Part shown: one piece after another, positions 27,136 to 38,287 of the stretch
Layout: the number at the start of each line of letters is the position of its first letter
Numbering within the stretch: position 1 is the stretch's first letter
Source of the DNA: Salibaculum halophilum
Lineage (GTDB): Bacteria > Pseudomonadota > Alphaproteobacteria > Rhodobacterales > Rhodobacteraceae
Length of the DNA stretch: 64,000 bases
Assembly (NCBI RefSeq): GCF_002094885.1
Contig: NZ_MSIT01000002.1
Location: 1 to 64,000, forward strand
Direction of reading: 5' to 3'
Translations under genes and position numbers: made by a program
Notes under the pieces: model-generated
Told to the model about the DNA's origin: nothing
The model's input: the letters and a program-made list of their open reading frames with translations, nothing else
Database searches by the model: none

Positions 27136-27151
27136 TGTTTCACGTGAAACA
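27136..27151. promoter_or_regulatory. parS centromere site 1 (ParB binding)
   Basis: TGTTTCACGTGAAACA is a perfect 16-bp palindrome identical to the widely conserved bacterial parS. It sits across the mnmG start and is about 3.3 kb from parB, in the right place for an origin-proximal nucleation site of ParB. Confidence 0.95.
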
Positions 27152-29018
27152 TTCGCATTACGATGTCGTGGTGATCGGAGGCGGGCACGCGGGTGTCGAG
27201 GCTGCGCACGCGGCCGCAAGAATGGGTGTGCGCACGGCGCTTGTGACCCTTACGCGCGATAGTATCGGCGTGATGTCTTGCAATCCGGCAATTGGCGGCC
27301 TCGGGAAGGGCCATCTGGTTCGCGAGATTGACGCCATGGATGGCGTAATGGGTCGTGTTGCGGATCGGTCGGGTATCCAGTTTCGTCTGTTGAACAGGCG
27401 GAAAGGGCCGGCGGTACAGGGGCCACGCACCCAAGCGGATCGGAAGCTCTACAAAGCCGCGATGCTTGCGGAGACGGAAGAGCGCGAAGGGCTAGATATT
27501 GTCGAGGGTGAGGTGGTCGATCTGCGGATCAACAAGGACCGAATTGATGGCGTCGTGCTTAGTGATGGGGCTGAGATTACGGCGCCGAATGTGATCCTGA
27601 CCACGGGAACATTTCTACGTGGCCTGATTCACATCGGAGACGAGCGGATCCCGGCGGGCCGAATGGGTGACCGTCCTTCGGTTCGGCTCGCGGAACGTCT
27701 TGACGATCTCGGTTTGGCGCTTGGGCGTCTCAAGACCGGGACACCACCGCGATTGGATGGGAAAACCATCGATTGGGGAAAGCTGGACCGGCAGGCGGCC
27801 GATCCCGACCCGACGCTGTTCAGCTTTCTTCATGATAAGCCATTTGCCAGGCAAATTTCATGTGGGATCACTCATACCAATTGCCGAACCCACGAGATTA
27901 TCCGTGCCAACCTGGCGAAATCCGCGATGCATAGGGGCCAAATCGAGGGCGTTGGCCCCCGCTACTGCCCGTCCATCGAAGACAAGATTACCCGGTTCGC
28001 GGACAAGGACTCGCACCAGGTCTTTATTGAGCCGGAAGGACTGGACAGTGACATCGTTTATCCAAACGGGATTTCGACCTCTCTGCCAGCCATCGTTCAA
28101 GAGACGTATGTCCGGTCAATGGCGGGTCTTGAAAACGCGACCATTCTGCAAGCGGGCTATGCGATCGAATACGATTACGTGGATCCACGTTGTCTGACGC
28201 GGGAGTTGCAATTGAAAGATCTGGCCGGCCTCTTCCTCGCCGGGCAGATAAATGGGACGACCGGCTATGAAGAGGCAGCCGCACAAGGACTGGTCGCCGG
28301 GCTCGCGGCGGCGCATCGGGCCCTGGAGAGGGAGCGGATCAACTTTGATCGAACGACGTCCTATATCGGTGTGATGGTCGACGACCTGGTGACGCGTGGC
28401 GTGACAGAGCCCTATCGGATGTTCACGTCGCGGGCGGAGTTCCGGCTGGCCTTGCGGTCGGACAACGCCGATCAGCGGCTTACGCCGTTTGGCCGGGAAC
28501 GGGGATGCGTCGGGGATGCACGTTGGCGATCGTATGCGAAGAAGGCTGCAGAGCTTTCGCAATTAAAGACTTGCTTGGAGACGACCTCGGTGAGTTCCCG
28601 TGTATTGGCCGAGGCGGGGGTGAACGTGAACGTTGACGGCCCCAAGCGCACGCTTTTCGACGCCTTGTCGATCAGCGGGACGGAATTTTCACAGATTGCG
28701 TCGTTTCTGCCAGAGGTAAATCAGTATGTTGACGGCCGGATCGTTCGGCAGGCGGAAATAGATGCACTATACCATCATTACGTTGCGCGGCAACGGAAGG
28801 ACGTCGAGCTATTGCACAAAGATGAAGCGCTACGTCTACCCGGTGATATAGACTACGTCAGCCTTTCAGGGCTTTCGGGCGAGCTTGCCGCGAAGTTGGA
28901 AAAGGCGCGCCCGGAAACGATAGGCCAAGCCGGACGGATTGAGGGCATGACGCCTGCCGCACTCAGCCTTCTGGTGGCTGTGATACGGAAGAAAGAGGCC
29001 CGGGACAAGGCGAGCTGA
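27144..29018 (+). CDS. mnmG: tRNA uridine-34 carboxymethylaminomethyl modification enzyme MnmG (GidA)
   Basis: This FAD enzyme of about 624 residues is the partner of MnmE. The dinucleotide-binding start is [21 protein letters not shown]. Family signatures include [47 protein letters not shown] and [18 protein letters not shown] start at the GTG at 27144, which has AAGGAG eight bases upstream. The in-frame GTG at 27135 overlaps that ribosome binding site. The chosen start codon lies inside parS site 1. The gene overlaps the rsmG start by one base (TGATG). Confidence 0.95.
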   Translation: MKHSHYDVVVIGGGHAGVEAAHAAARMGVRTALVTLTRDSIGVMSCNPAIGGLGKGHLVREIDAMDGVMGRVADRSGIQFRLLNRRKGPAVQGPRTQADRKLYKAAMLAETEEREGLDIVEGEVVDLRINKDRIDGVVLSDGAEITAPNVILTTGTFLRGLIHIGDERIPAGRMGDRPSVRLAERLDDLGLALGRLKTGTPPRLDGKTIDWGKLDRQAADPDPTLFSFLHDKPFARQISCGITHTNCRTHEIIRANLAKSAMHRGQIEGVGPRYCPSIEDKITRFADKDSHQVFIEPEGLDSDIVYPNGISTSLPAIVQETYVRSMAGLENATILQAGYAIEYDYVDPRCLTRELQLKDLAGLFLAGQINGTTGYEEAAAQGLVAGLAAAHRALERERINFDRTTSYIGVMVDDLVTRGVTEPYRMFTSRAEFRLALRSDNADQRLTPFGRERGCVGDARWRSYAKKAAELSQLKTCLETTSVSSRVLAEAGVNVNVDGPKRTLFDALSISGTEFSQIASFLPEVNQYVDGRIVRQAEIDALYHHYVARQRKDVELLHKDEALRLPGDIDYVSLSGLSGELAAKLEKARPETIGQAGRIEGMTPAALSLLVAVIRKKEARDKAS

Positions 29019-29638
29019 TGGGCGGCGATGACGTTCCAGGTGTAAGTGTTTCACGTGAAACATCGTCCAAACTGAGTCATCTCGCCACGATGACAAGGAC
29101 GTGGACGAAGAAGATAAACCTCGTTGCGCCGTCTACTGTCGACGCCGTCTGGGATCGGCACATCGGCGATTCCGCACAGCTGCTTGCTCATGCGCCGGTA
29201 AACTGGCGCCATTGGGTGGATCTTGGCAGTGGCGGTGGGTTTCCCGGCCTCGTGATCGCCATTCTTGCTCACGCCGATCGTGATGTAACCCTGATCGAAA
29301 GCGACCTTCGAAAATGCACGTTCCTTCGAACAGTGATCCGAGAACTTGGGCTAGCTGCGAAGGTCGTCAACGACCGCATAGAAAACGCCAAGATTGCCCG
29401 GGCCGATATCGTCTCGGCGCGAGCCCTGGCGCCTCTCGGCCAGCTTCTGAACTATACTTCAGGCATTCTTGACGACAGTGGCACCGCCCTTTTCCCGAAA
29501 GGCCAGACACATACGTCCGAAATTCTCTCGGCGCGCGAGAGTTGGTCCTTTGAGTGCGATGCCATGCCCAGTATAACGAACCCCGACGCTCGAATTCTCC
29601 GAATCTCAAGGATCAGGAAACGTGGATCTCAGCCGTAG
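29018..29638 (+). CDS. rsmG: 16S rRNA (guanine-527-N7) methyltransferase RsmG (GidB)
   Basis: This 206-residue SAM-dependent enzyme methylates G527 of 16S rRNA; its loss gives low-level streptomycin resistance. It shows [25 protein letters not shown], the SAM motif [17 protein letters not shown], and [15 protein letters not shown]. The ATG at 29018 overlaps the mnmG stop. The start region encodes VSVSRETSS over parS site 2, so the protein tolerates the fixed DNA motif. The last 17 bases overlap the start of parA. Confidence 0.95.
   Translation: MGGDDVPGVSVSRETSSKLSHLATMTRTWTKKINLVAPSTVDAVWDRHIGDSAQLLAHAPVNWRHWVDLGSGGGFPGLVIAILAHADRDVTLIESDLRKCTFLRTVIRELGLAAKVVNDRIENAKIARADIVSARALAPLGQLLNYTSGILDDSGTALFPKGQTHTSEILSARESWSFECDAMPSITNPDARILRISRIRKRGSQP
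29047..29062. promoter_or_regulatory. parS centromere site 2 (ParB binding)
   Basis: A second perfect TGTTTCACGTGAAACA lies within codons 10-15 of rsmG, 1,911 bp from the first. Both sites are inside translated sequence and close to parAB. No third copy was noticed by eye in the window. Confidence 0.95.
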
Positions 29639-30434
29639 GACCGACCCGAAGATCATCGCCATTGCCAACCAGAAGGGCGGCGTTGGAAAGACAACGACCG
29701 CAATCAACCTCGGCGCGGGCCTTGCCCGCTCCGGCCGCCGGGTTCTGCTCGTTGACCTCGATCCGCAGGGAAACGCGTCCACCGGCCTTGGCATGGATGA
29801 TCGGGCGACAACAACCTATGACCTGCTCCTCGGAGAAACCCCGCCGAAAGCGGCTGCGCGCCCCACGAGCGTGGAGAACCTTTTGCTGATCCCTGCAACG
29901 ACAGATCTTAGTTCCGCTGACATCAACCTGATTTCGAATGAAAAACGCAGCTTCGTTCTGCATGATTCGCTTCGCCAGCCGTCCATTGATGACCTGCACC
30001 TGGACTACATCCTGATCGACTGCCCGCCCTCGCTGAATATTCTGACAATAAACGCGATGGTTGCCGCGCACTCGGTTATCGTCCCGCTGCAAAGCGAGTT
30101 CTTCGCCCTGGAAGGCCTGTCTCAGCTCATGCTCACCGTTCGTGAGGTGCGCGAGGCCGCCAACCCGGGCCTCAGGATAGAAGGTGTGATCCTGACCATG
30201 TATGACCGCCGCAACAATCTCTGCCAGCAGGTCGAGAGTGACGCGCGTGACAATTTGCAAGACCTTGTGTTCCGCACCGTAATCCCGCGCAACGTCCGGC
30301 TCAGCGAGTCCCCGTCTTTTGCCCTGCCTGTCATGGACTATGATGCGGGATCGACCGGCAGCAAGGCCTATTTGGATCTTGCGGCCGAGATCATGGGGCG
30401 CGAGACGGCGATGCAGGAAAGGAAAGCAGTATGA
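29622..30434 (+). CDS. parA: Chromosome partitioning ATPase ParA (Soj)
   Basis: This 270-residue deviant Walker A ATPase drives origin segregation together with ParB and parS. The start is GTG at 29622 ([20 protein letters not shown]). The P-loop is [18 protein letters not shown]. Walker A' is [14 protein letters not shown], Walker B is [14 protein letters not shown], and the DNA-binding face is Arg-rich. It overlaps rsmG by 17 bases, and its stop overlaps the parB ATG by four, as expected for balanced expression. Confidence 0.96.
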   Translation: MDLSRRTDPKIIAIANQKGGVGKTTTAINLGAGLARSGRRVLLVDLDPQGNASTGLGMDDRATTTYDLLLGETPPKAAARPTSVENLLLIPATTDLSSADINLISNEKRSFVLHDSLRQPSIDDLHLDYILIDCPPSLNILTINAMVAAHSVIVPLQSEFFALEGLSQLMLTVREVREAANPGLRIEGVILTMYDRRNNLCQQVESDARDNLQDLVFRTVIPRNVRLSESPSFALPVMDYDAGSTGSKAYLDLAAEIMGRETAMQERKAV

Positions 30435-31321
30435 GCGACAACACGACACGCACACGCGGCCTTGGTCGCGGATTATCGTCGCTCATGTCCGATGTGGTGA
30501 CGCAGGAACCTGCGCAGTCCGACAGGTCCGCGAAGACCGAAAGTCGCGCCGACCGGACAATACCAATCGAGAAACTTCACCCGAATCCCGACCAGCCACG
30601 ACGGAATTTCAACGACACCGCGCTGTCGGAACTTGCGGAGTCCATCAGGTCCAAGGGTGTCATCCAGCCCTTGATCGTACGCGAAACCGCGGACGACATG
30701 TTCGAAATCGTAGCTGGCGAGCGCCGTTGGCGCGCGGCGCAGAAGGCCGGACTGCACGACCTTCCCGTGCTTGTACGAGAGTTGTCGGACGCCGAAGTCC
30801 TGCAGTTCGCAATCATAGAGAACATTCAGCGTGCCGACCTCAACGCCGTGGATGAGGCGACCGGGTATCGCCAACTCATGGACCGGTTCGATCACACACA
30901 GGAGGACATCGCCTCGGCGCTCGGCAAGAGTCGCAGCCATATCGCGAACCTGCTGCGCCTTCTGACCCTTCCTGAAGATGTCCAGGTCCTTGTTTCGGAA
31001 GGCAAGCTTACCTCGGGGCACGCCCGTACCCTAGTTGGCAAAGAAAATGCGCACGAACTGGCCAAGCAGATCATCAAGGGCGACCTGTCTGTTCGACAGG
31101 CTGAAAAACTGGTCAACAAGTCCAAAGAGGCGAAGACCAAAGCCTCAAAGCCATCCGAAAAAGATGCGGACACGAAGAATATCGAGCGAGAGCTCGCCGC
31201 GCACCTGGGGATGTCCGTCAGGATCGACCACGATAGCGGTGGCGAAACCGGCAAGGTCACCCTCAGCTATCGTGATCTCGGCCAACTGGACGATCTTCTG
31301 CGACGCTTGTCCGGAGATTAA
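30431..31321 (+). CDS. parB: Chromosome partitioning protein ParB (CTP-dependent clamp)
   Basis: This 296-residue protein binds the two parS sites and slides as a CTP-loaded clamp. It begins with a flexible tail ([14 protein letters not shown]). The CTPase domain contains [30 protein letters not shown] (GERRxRA nucleotide motif) and [14 protein letters not shown]. Next come the helix-turn-helix [20 protein letters not shown] and a C-terminal dimerisation domain ([17 protein letters not shown]). The stop codon overlaps the end of convergent hemW by four bases. Confidence 0.96.
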   Translation: MSDNTTRTRGLGRGLSSLMSDVVTQEPAQSDRSAKTESRADRTIPIEKLHPNPDQPRRNFNDTALSELAESIRSKGVIQPLIVRETADDMFEIVAGERRWRAAQKAGLHDLPVLVRELSDAEVLQFAIIENIQRADLNAVDEATGYRQLMDRFDHTQEDIASALGKSRSHIANLLRLLTLPEDVQVLVSEGKLTSGHARTLVGKENAHELAKQIIKGDLSVRQAEKLVNKSKEAKTKASKPSEKDADTKNIERELAAHLGMSVRIDHDSGGETGKVTLSYRDLGQLDDLLRRLSGD

Positions 31322-32448
31322 CCGTTTAGCAGCCGGTCAAGAACCGCATTCAAAAGTGGCCGGCCGGCCCGGGTCAAATGCAGACGGCCCTGATCTAAAC
31401 TCACAAGGCCGATTTCTCCCAAATAACTGATATTTGACAATAAATGCTGTTCTTCCTGGCTGGACAGGACGACCCCGTCAGACAGGCGCAGTCCCATGAG
31501 GAGCTTTTCCTGAAAGATCTCGCTGTCCGATAGAATGCTGCGGTCCTCGGCTGACCCGTTCCGGCTTGCCTGCAGCCAAACCCTTGGGTGCGACGCGGAG
31601 ACTGTCGCCCAACGCCGTCCGTCGAGTGTGAGGCGGCCATGAGCCCCCGGACCGATCCCGGCATAGTCGCCGCCTTGCCAGTAGATCAGATTGTGCCGGC
31701 TTTCCTCGCCCGGCTTGGCATGGTTCGAAACCTCATAGGCCGGAAGGCCGGCCTTATCGGTGGCCTCCTGGGTCACGTCCCAGAGGCTCGCGCCGCGGTC
31801 CTCGTCCGGCAAACCGGCGAGCTTGCCGCGATTTAGCCGATCACCGAAAGCTGTCCCAGCCTCGATCGTCAGTTGGTAAAGCGACAGGTGGTCCGGGTCG
31901 AACGAGAGCGCCCTGTCCAATTCGGATTGCCACGCTGAGACGCTCTGATCTTGCCTGGCATAGATCAGATCAAAACTGACCCGATCGAAGACATTTCTCG
32001 CCACGTCGAGCGCCGCCAACCCTTCCGCGGCGGAATGAAGCCGGCCAAGCCGCCGCAGGTCCTCGTCGTTCAGCGCCTGAAGACCCAGCGACACCCGATT
32101 CACACCGGCTTGCCGATAAGCCGAGAAGCGCCCGGCTTCGACCGACGTCGGGTTTGCTTCGAGAGTGATCTCGACGTCATTCGTCATGCGCCAGTTTCGG
32201 CGCACCCGATCGAGTATGCGTTCGACGGTGCGCCCCTCCATCAGGCTGGGCGTTCCGCCGCCGAAAAACACCGACCGAAGGAGACCGTCCCCGGTTTCGC
32301 TCGCGATCCGGTCGATCTCGCGCAGGTAGGCCTTGGTCCAATCGTCCTGATCGACATCGGTCCAGACGTGCGAGTTGAAATCGCAATAGGGGCACTTTGC
32401 CTGGCAGAACGGCCAATGGATATAGAGCCCGAAGCCCGGATCAGGCAA
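31318..32448 (-). CDS. hemW: Radical SAM heme chaperone HemW
   Basis: This 376-residue radical SAM protein of the HemN-like family is proposed to deliver heme to respiratory proteins. The iron-sulfur Cys triad is C15-x3-C19-x2-C22 in WPFCQAKCPYCDF, followed by FFGGGTPSLM and EANPTSVEAG. It lacks the N-terminal extension of true coproporphyrinogen dehydrogenase HemN. The only workable start is the TTG at 32448-32446; the gene overlaps rdgB by eight bases and is probably coupled to it. Convergent with parB. Confidence 0.92.
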   Translation of the reverse strand: MPDPGFGLYIHWPFCQAKCPYCDFNSHVWTDVDQDDWTKAYLREIDRIASETGDGLLRSVFFGGGTPSLMEGRTVERILDRVRRNWRMTNDVEITLEANPTSVEAGRFSAYRQAGVNRVSLGLQALNDEDLRRLGRLHSAAEGLAALDVARNVFDRVSFDLIYARQDQSVSAWQSELDRALSFDPDHLSLYQLTIEAGTAFGDRLNRGKLAGLPDEDRGASLWDVTQEATDKAGLPAYEVSNHAKPGEESRHNLIYWQGGDYAGIGPGAHGRLTLDGRRWATVSASHPRVWLQASRNGSAEDRSILSDSEIFQEKLLMGLRLSDGVVLSSQEEQHLLSNISYLGEIGLVSLDQGRLHLTRAGRPLLNAVLDRLLNG

Positions 32449-33052
32449 AGCAACACTCGATCAGCTTCTCGAACGCACGGGCGCGGTGGCTCATGCGGTT
32501 CTTTTCCCATCGGTCCATTTCGCCGAAAGTCATTTCATGGCCGTCCGGCTGAAAGATCGGGTCGTAGCCGTGGCCCTGGTCCCCCCGCATGGGCCAGACT
32601 ACCCGGCCCGGCATGACCCCCTCGAAGGCCTCGTCATGGCCATCCGGCCAGGCCAGCACCAGGGTACAGCGAAACTGTGCAAGCCAGGGCTCGGGCACAT
32701 TCCGGGCGTCGAGTTCGTTTCGGGTCCGGGTCATCGCCTTCACGAAGTCGCGCCCGCCGTCAATCTCGGCCCAGTCGGCAGTGTGGACACCGGGGGCGCC
32801 ATCCAGACCGTCGACGGTGATTCCACTGTCGTCCGCCAGGGCCGGCACCCCAGTTTCCCGGGCACCAGCATGCGCCTTGATCCGGGCGTTGCCAACGAAG
32901 GTCGCTTCGGTTTCGTCCGGTTCCGGAAGCCCGTGGTCCGCATTCGAGGTCACCGAAACCCCGAACGGTGCCAAAAGGGCTGCGATTTCCTCCAGTTTGC
33001 CGCGATTATGCGTGGCGACAAGAAGGTTCCTTCCCTCGAATTTCCGCGTCAT
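32441..33052 (-). CDS. rdgB: XTP/dITP pyrophosphatase (non-canonical purine NTPase)
   Basis: This 203-residue enzyme of the RdgB/HAM1 family removes dITP and XTP from the nucleotide pool. The signature start is [18 protein letters not shown]. It also shows [26 protein letters not shown] and the late [18 protein letters not shown] and SHRARAF motifs. It overlaps rph by four bases and hemW by eight, forming an rph-rdgB-hemW operon. Confidence 0.95.
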   Translation of the reverse strand: MTRKFEGRNLLVATHNRGKLEEIAALLAPFGVSVTSNADHGLPEPDETEATFVGNARIKAHAGARETGVPALADDSGITVDGLDGAPGVHTADWAEIDGGRDFVKAMTRTRNELDARNVPEPWLAQFRCTLVLAWPDGHDEAFEGVMPGRVVWPMRGDQGHGYDPIFQPDGHEMTFGEMDRWEKNRMSHRARAFEKLIECCFA

Positions 33053-33759
33053 CCAAGCGCCTCGCGCTGCTTCCGGCCAAGCTCCGAAACGCCTTTCTGT
33101 GCCAGTCCCATCAAGTCGTCCATCTGCGCGCGCGAGAAGGTGGCGCCCTCGGCCGACATCTGAACCTCGATCATCCGCTCCCCGCTCATGACGAAGTTGC
33201 CGTCGACACCAGCCTCGCTGTCCTCGGGGTAGTCAAGATCCAGCACCGGCTGGCCCGCGTAGATCCCGCAGCTGACAGCCGCGACCGGCTGTTCCAGCGG
33301 GTCATCGGCCAGTTCGCCCGCCTTGATGAGCTTGAGAACGGCCAGTTTCAGCGCCACCCAGCCCCCTGTAATGGCGGCGCAGCGCGTGCCCCCGTCGGCC
33401 TGGATCACGTCACAGTCCACCGTGATCTGGCGTTCGCCTAGGATGACACGATCGGTCCCCGCCCGCAGGCTGCGCCCGATGAGGCGCTGGATTTCCACGG
33501 TGCGCCCGCCCTGCTTGCCGGCTGTGGCCTCGCGCCGCATGCGGCTGCCGGTCGACCGCGGCAACATGCCGTATTCCGCTGTCACCCAGCCCAGTCCGGA
33601 CCACTTGATAAAGGGCGGCACGCGGTCCTCGATCGAGGCGGTACAGAGCACATGCGTGTCTCCAACCCGGATCAGGCAGGATCCCTCTGCGTGTTTGGTG
33701 ACGCCGGTTTCGATCGAAACCGGGCGCATCTCGTCAAGGGTCCGTCCGGAGGGTCGCAT
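33049..33759 (-). CDS. rph: Ribonuclease PH
   Basis: This 236-residue phosphorolytic 3'-5' exoribonuclease trims tRNA 3' ends. I start at the ATG at 33759 ([19 protein letters not shown]), with AAGGA eight bases before it. The open frame runs further upstream, but the added residues are unlike the family. It shows [18 protein letters not shown], the phosphate-binding GRSLRAGTD, and [19 protein letters not shown]. Divergent from hrcA with 117 bp between. Confidence 0.95.
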   Translation of the reverse strand: MRPSGRTLDEMRPVSIETGVTKHAEGSCLIRVGDTHVLCTASIEDRVPPFIKWSGLGWVTAEYGMLPRSTGSRMRREATAGKQGGRTVEIQRLIGRSLRAGTDRVILGERQITVDCDVIQADGGTRCAAITGGWVALKLAVLKLIKAGELADDPLEQPVAAVSCGIYAGQPVLDLDYPEDSEAGVDGNFVMSGERMIEVQMSAEGATFSRAQMDDLMGLAQKGVSELGRKQREALG

Positions 33760-33822
33760 GTCTTTTCCTTCATCCACTCTGGCATCGGGGATACGCGCCC
33801 TGCTCTGCAATTCCAACCCCGA

Positions 33823-33852
33823 TTGACCTTTGGCGACAGCTCGATTTAATGT
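33823..33852 (+). promoter_or_regulatory. Possible hrcA promoter
   Basis: TTGACC at 33823-33828 is a strong -35-like hexamer 49 bp before the hrcA ATG. About 17 to 18 bases later lies TTAATGT, a weak -10. The heat-shock sigma consensus CTTGA-N17-CCATNT is only partly met. No CIRCE repeat is present in this gap. Confidence 0.3.
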
Positions 33853-33876
33853 CACCGACCGGACCGGGTAACAGTC

Positions 33877-34938
33877 ATGGCAGAGCAGACACCCTCCTTG
33901 TCGGAACTCAACGACCGCTCGCGCGAGGTCTTTCGCCGCGTGGTGGAAGGGTACCTCGACACCGGCGCTCCGGTGGGCTCGCGCACACTGACCCGCGCGC
34001 TTGCGGAACGCGTCAGCGCCGCGACCATTCGCAATGTTATGCAGGATCTGGAATATCTTGGCCTGCTCAACAGTCCGCATGTCAGTGCCGGGCGCATCCC
34101 GACAGAACTCGGCCTGCGCATGTTTGTTGACGGGCTTCTCGAGGTCGGTGACCTGGACGGAGAAGACCGGGCCCGCATCGACCAGACCCTTGGCGGCAAT
34201 GATCAGGACGTGGGCACGGCCCTCGACAGGATCGGTTCGGCGCTGTCGGGTGTCACGCACGGGGCAAGCCTTGTCCTGACGCCCAAGCACGAGGCCCCGA
34301 TCAAGCACATCGACTTCGTCAACCTGGCCCCCGATCGTGCGCTTGTCGTGCTCGTCTACGCCGATGGCCATGTCGAGAACCGCGTTTTCACCCCCCCGCC
34401 GGGCCAGACGCCATCGTCTCTGCGCGAAGCGGCGAATTTCATCAATGCGATCGCCGAGGGCCGTACCCTCTCAGAGCTCAGCACGGCCATCGCCCTCGAA
34501 ATTGACGCCCGTCGCCAGGAAATTGACAGCCTTGCCCGCGAACTCGTCGAAAACGGTGCGGCGGTCTGGGAAAACCCGGGCGAATCATCGGAGCGATTGA
34601 TCGTCCGCGGGCGCGGCAATCTGATCGCGGATCAGGATGAGGCCGACCTCGACCGCATCCGATCGCTGTTCGACGATCTCGAACGCAAGCAAGACATCGT
34701 GGATTTCCTCGATCTCGCCGAAACGGGGGATGGCGTGCGGATTTTTATTGGGTCCGAGAACAAGCTTTTTTCACTTTCGGGTTCATCTTTGGTGGTCTCT
34801 CCATATATGAACGCTGACCGAAAGATCGTCGGCGCTGTCGGCGTCATCGGGCCGACCCGCCTGAATTACGGGCGGATCGTGCCAATTGTGGATTACACCG
34901 CGCAACTGGTCGGGCGACTGATCTCGAACCGCGGATAG
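33877..34938 (+). CDS. hrcA: Heat-inducible transcription repressor HrcA
   Basis: This 353-residue repressor binds CIRCE operators of groE-type operons and is itself activated by GroEL. The N-terminal winged helix contains [24 protein letters not shown] and [17 protein letters not shown]. The GAF-like middle domain and [29 protein letters not shown] near the end are family marks. It forms a unit with grpE, which starts ten bases after its stop. I see no full CIRCE repeat in this window, so its targets lie elsewhere. Confidence 0.95.
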   Translation: MAEQTPSLSELNDRSREVFRRVVEGYLDTGAPVGSRTLTRALAERVSAATIRNVMQDLEYLGLLNSPHVSAGRIPTELGLRMFVDGLLEVGDLDGEDRARIDQTLGGNDQDVGTALDRIGSALSGVTHGASLVLTPKHEAPIKHIDFVNLAPDRALVVLVYADGHVENRVFTPPPGQTPSSLREAANFINAIAEGRTLSELSTAIALEIDARRQEIDSLARELVENGAAVWENPGESSERLIVRGRGNLIADQDEADLDRIRSLFDDLERKQDIVDFLDLAETGDGVRIFIGSENKLFSLSGSSLVVSPYMNADRKIVGAVGVIGPTRLNYGRIVPIVDYTAQLVGRLISNRG

Positions 34939-34948
34939 GAAGGTGAGA

Positions 34949-35536
34949 ATGAGCACCACGAAACCAGAAGAGCAGATCACCGATGAACCGAGCGAGGATA
35001 TTGCGGACGAGCCATTGTCGCTCGACGAACTTGCTGCCGAGGGTGACGAGATAGAGGCGCTGCGCGCCGAGAATGCCGAGCTGAAGGATGCCTATGTCCG
35101 CGCCCTGGCCGATGCCGAGAATACGCGCAAACGCGCGGATCGCGACCGGCGAGAGGCCGAGACTTACGGCGGGTCCCGCCTCGCCCGGGACCTCCTGCCG
35201 GTCTATGACAACCTAGAACGCGCCCTTCGCCAGGACGGCGAAGAAGCGAGTGCTTTTGACAAGGCCCTTCTGGAGGGCGTCGAGCTGACCATGCGTGAAC
35301 TTCTGAAGGTTTTCGAGAAGCACGGCATCACGCCGATATCGCCGCAAATAGGGGAGAAGTTCGATCCGCAGGCTCACGAGGCGATGTTCGAGGCCCCCGT
35401 TCCTAACACGACGTCGGGCGATATCATTCAAGTGTCTGCCACCGGCTTCATGCTCCACGATCGCCTCTTGCGTCCCGCGCAGGTCGGCGTCAGTTCGACC
35501 CCCCAGTCGGACCCCGATCCGACACCGGAGGCATGA
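34949..35536 (+). CDS. grpE: Nucleotide exchange factor GrpE
   Basis: This 195-residue co-chaperone releases ADP from DnaK. It has an acidic start ([16 protein letters not shown]), then a long coiled-coil helix from about residue 35 ([34 protein letters not shown]). The beta domain contains [13 protein letters not shown]-like [16 protein letters not shown]. The start is the ATG at 34949, with GGAAGG six bases before it; an upstream in-frame GTG at 34943 is less likely. dnaK is not in the window. The last 47 bases overlap the end of convergent mutS. Confidence 0.93.
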   Translation: MSTTKPEEQITDEPSEDIADEPLSLDELAAEGDEIEALRAENAELKDAYVRALADAENTRKRADRDRREAETYGGSRLARDLLPVYDNLERALRQDGEEASAFDKALLEGVELTMRELLKVFEKHGITPISPQIGEKFDPQAHEAMFEAPVPNTTSGDIIQVSATGFMLHDRLLRPAQVGVSSTPQSDPDPTPEA

Positions 35537-38159
35537 GCGCTTTCAGCTCGTAAACCAGGTCAAGTGCTTCCCGCGGCGACAGCGTGTCGGGAAGCACCGC
35601 GTCAAGGCGCTGTTCGACCGGCGACTTGTCCCGGATCTTTTGGGCGGGCGCGTCCGAGGTGGCCGCAAAAAGGGGCAGGTCGTCGATCAGGCAGTCGCGC
35701 GCCGTCCCGCCGTCGCGCTCGCCCTTTTCGAGCATATCGAGCACGACCCGCGCTCGATCAAGAACCGGGGCCGGCATGCCGGCCAGCCGCGCGACTTGAA
35801 CACCATAGCTGCCCTCGGCGGTGCCGCGTGTCACCTCGTGCAGGAAGACGACCTCGCCTTCCCATTCGCGAACGCGGATCGTGGCATTCTCGACACCGTC
35901 CAGGCGGTCAGAGAGGGCTGTCATCTCGTGATAATGCGTCGCGAAAAGGCAGCGACTCTTGTTGACCTCGTGCAGGTGTTCCAGCGTGGCCCAGGCTATG
36001 GACAGCCCGTCGTAGGTCGAGGTACCACGCCCGATCTCGTCGAGGATCACCAGCGCCCGGTCGTCGGCCTGGTTCAGGATCGCCGCGGTCTCGACCATCT
36101 CCACCATGAAGGTGGACTTGCCCCGCGCGAGATCGTCGGAGGCGCCGACCCGGCTGAAGACCTGGCTGACCAAGCCGATATGCGCGTCCTTCGCTGGCAC
36201 GAAGGCTCCGATCTGTGCCAGCACCACGATCAGGGCATTCTGGCGCAGGAAGGTCGATTTCCCAGCCATGTTCGGCCCGGTCAGCAGCCATATCGCCCTG
36301 TGACTCAAGTCGCAGTTATTCGCGACAAAAGAGGCACCGCTCCGCTTGAGGGCGGTTTCCACAACCGGATGCCGACCGCCCGAGATCTCGAAGGCCCGGC
36401 TGTCGTCCACGCGCGGTCGGGTCCAGTCCTCTTCGCGCGCCAAGTGCGCCAAGGCGAAAACGACGTCGATCTCCGACAGCGCCCGGGCCAACCTCGACAC
36501 ATGGTCCCCATGCGCGACGATATATTCCCTGAGATAAGAATAGAGTCGCTTTTCGATCTCCAGCACCTGGCTTCCGGCATTGATTATCCGGGTTTCGAGT
36601 TCGTTCAGATCAAGCGTCGTGAACCTGACCTGATTGGCGGTGGTCTGACGGTGAATGAAGGTTTCCGACAGTGGTGGTTGCATCATCTTGTCGGCATGGG
36701 TTGCGGTGGTCTCGATGAAATAGCCAAGGACGTTGTTGTGCTTGATCTTCAGCGCGGCGATGCCGGTCTGCTCGGCGTAGGTCGCCTGCATGCCGGCGAT
36801 GACGGACCGTCCTTCGTCCCGAAGCCTGCGGAATTCATCGAGTTCGGAATCGTGGCCGGGCGCGATGAAGTCGCCGTCCCGGGTCAACATGGGCGGATCG
36901 GCGACCAGGGCCGCATCAAGGAGCGCACCGATCTCGTCCAGCCCGACAAGATCCGCCCGCGCAGCGGATAGCAGAGCCGGCATGTCGTCGGGAAGCAGGG
37001 CGTGAATGTCGTGCGCCGCGCCGATGGTGTCGCGCAGCGCGGCCAGGTCGCGCGGGCCGCCCCTATCGAGCGCCAACCGGGAAAGCGCCCGGTCGAGGTC
37101 GTGGACCGATTTGAGGATATCGCGCAGTTCTGCAGCAATATCCGGGTGGCCAAGCGCCCATTCGACACTGTCGAGCCGCGACTGGACCGTGTCCTGTTTG
37201 CGCGCGGGCGCGGAAACCCGCCGCTCCAGCAGTCGCGCCCCCGGCGCTGTCACCGTTCGGTCGATCGTGCCCAGCAAGGAACCGGCCCGCCCACCGTTCA
37301 TCGACGTGGTAAGCTCCAGCGACCGACGGGTTGCCGCGTCGATCTGCATGGCGGCGTCGCGGTGTTCCTTCACCGGTGGGCGCAGCAGCGGAAGATTGCC
37401 CTTCTGGGTGATCTCGAGGTATTCGACGAGCGCCGCCAGGGCCGCGATCTCGTGGCGGTCAAAGGTGCCGTATCCGTCTAGCGACTCCACGGAATAGAGA
37501 CTGCACAGGCGTGAAACCCCGTTCGTGCTGTCGAACGCCGCGTTCCCGAGGACGGTCAGAGCGGCCCCGGTCTCCGCGATCGCGGCGCCGAAATCCTCTT
37601 CAATGCTTGCCGTCGCCAGAACCTCGCGCGGGGCCAGTCGTGCCAGTTCCGGCCCCAGGGCTACCGCGGGACAGGTGAGGACCGAAAGGCTGCCGGTCGA
37701 GATGTCCGTCCAGGCGAGGGCAAGCTGACCCCGCACCCGGGCAACGGCGGCCAGGTAATTGTGGCGGCGGGCGTCAAGCAGGCTCTCTTCCGTCAAGGTT
37801 CCGGGCGTGACCAGACGCACGACCTCGCGTTTGACCACGGCCTTGGAACCGCGCTTTTTGGCCTCCGCCGGGTCTTCTGTCTGTTCGCACACCGCGACGC
37901 GGAACCCCTGGCGGATAAGCGACAAAAGGTAATTCTCGGCGGAATGGACGGGCACGCCACACATGGGGATATCCTCGCCCAGGTGTTTGCCGCGCTTGGT
38001 CAGGGCAATGTCGAGCGCGCCGGCCGCGGCGGTGGCATCGTCAAAGAACAATTCGTAGAAATCGCCCATTCGGTAGAACAGCAGGGCGTCGGGGTGGCCC
38101 TGCTTGATCTCAAGGTATTGTGCCATCATCGGAGTGATAGCCGCTGATGTGCCGCTCAT
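35490..38159 (-). CDS. mutS: DNA mismatch repair protein MutS
   Basis: This 889-residue mismatch-recognition ATPase shows the mismatch-binding motif [14 protein letters not shown], with the Phe and Glu that contact the mispair. The Walker A is [14 protein letters not shown], the signature loop is [14 protein letters not shown], and Walker B is [29 protein letters not shown] motif and a C-terminal helix-turn-helix follow. The frame opens at ATG 38159; a second Met ten codons in ([10 protein letters not shown]) could also serve. The 3' end runs 47 bp into grpE on the opposite strand. Divergent from maeB. Confidence 0.95.
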   Translation of the reverse strand: MSGTSAAITPMMAQYLEIKQGHPDALLFYRMGDFYELFFDDATAAAGALDIALTKRGKHLGEDIPMCGVPVHSAENYLLSLIRQGFRVAVCEQTEDPAEAKKRGSKAVVKREVVRLVTPGTLTEESLLDARRHNYLAAVARVRGQLALAWTDISTGSLSVLTCPAVALGPELARLAPREVLATASIEEDFGAAIAETGAALTVLGNAAFDSTNGVSRLCSLYSVESLDGYGTFDRHEIAALAALVEYLEITQKGNLPLLRPPVKEHRDAAMQIDAATRRSLELTTSMNGGRAGSLLGTIDRTVTAPGARLLERRVSAPARKQDTVQSRLDSVEWALGHPDIAAELRDILKSVHDLDRALSRLALDRGGPRDLAALRDTIGAAHDIHALLPDDMPALLSAARADLVGLDEIGALLDAALVADPPMLTRDGDFIAPGHDSELDEFRRLRDEGRSVIAGMQATYAEQTGIAALKIKHNNVLGYFIETTATHADKMMQPPLSETFIHRQTTANQVRFTTLDLNELETRIINAGSQVLEIEKRLYSYLREYIVAHGDHVSRLARALSEIDVVFALAHLAREEDWTRPRVDDSRAFEISGGRHPVVETALKRSGASFVANNCDLSHRAIWLLTGPNMAGKSTFLRQNALIVVLAQIGAFVPAKDAHIGLVSQVFSRVGASDDLARGKSTFMVEMVETAAILNQADDRALVILDEIGRGTSTYDGLSIAWATLEHLHEVNKSRCLFATHYHEMTALSDRLDGVENATIRVREWEGEVVFLHEVTRGTAEGSYGVQVARLAGMPAPVLDRARVVLDMLEKGERDGGTARDCLIDDLPLFAATSDAPAQKIRDKSPVEQRLDAVLPDTLSPREALDLVYELKALMPPVSDRGPTGGSN

Positions 38160-38287
38160 TCATACCCCCGGGCCGCCAGTGGGCGGAGACTAACCAGCCG
38201 CTGTTGGTGATGAAAGGCGAAAAGAGAGCGGTTGCCCCGCCAAGGCCCTTTCCCGTAAAGCTGCTCGCGCTGGCCGGGAGGGACAAG

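Noticed and set aside
33760-33876. CIRCE operator upstream of hrcA
   Set aside because: I searched for TTAGCACTC/GAGTGCTAA and found neither arm in this gap.
33760-34371. Upstream extension of the rph frame into hrcA
   Set aside because: The residues before [10 protein letters not shown] are unlike RNase PH, run antisense to hrcA, and the ATG at 33759 has a good ribosome binding site.
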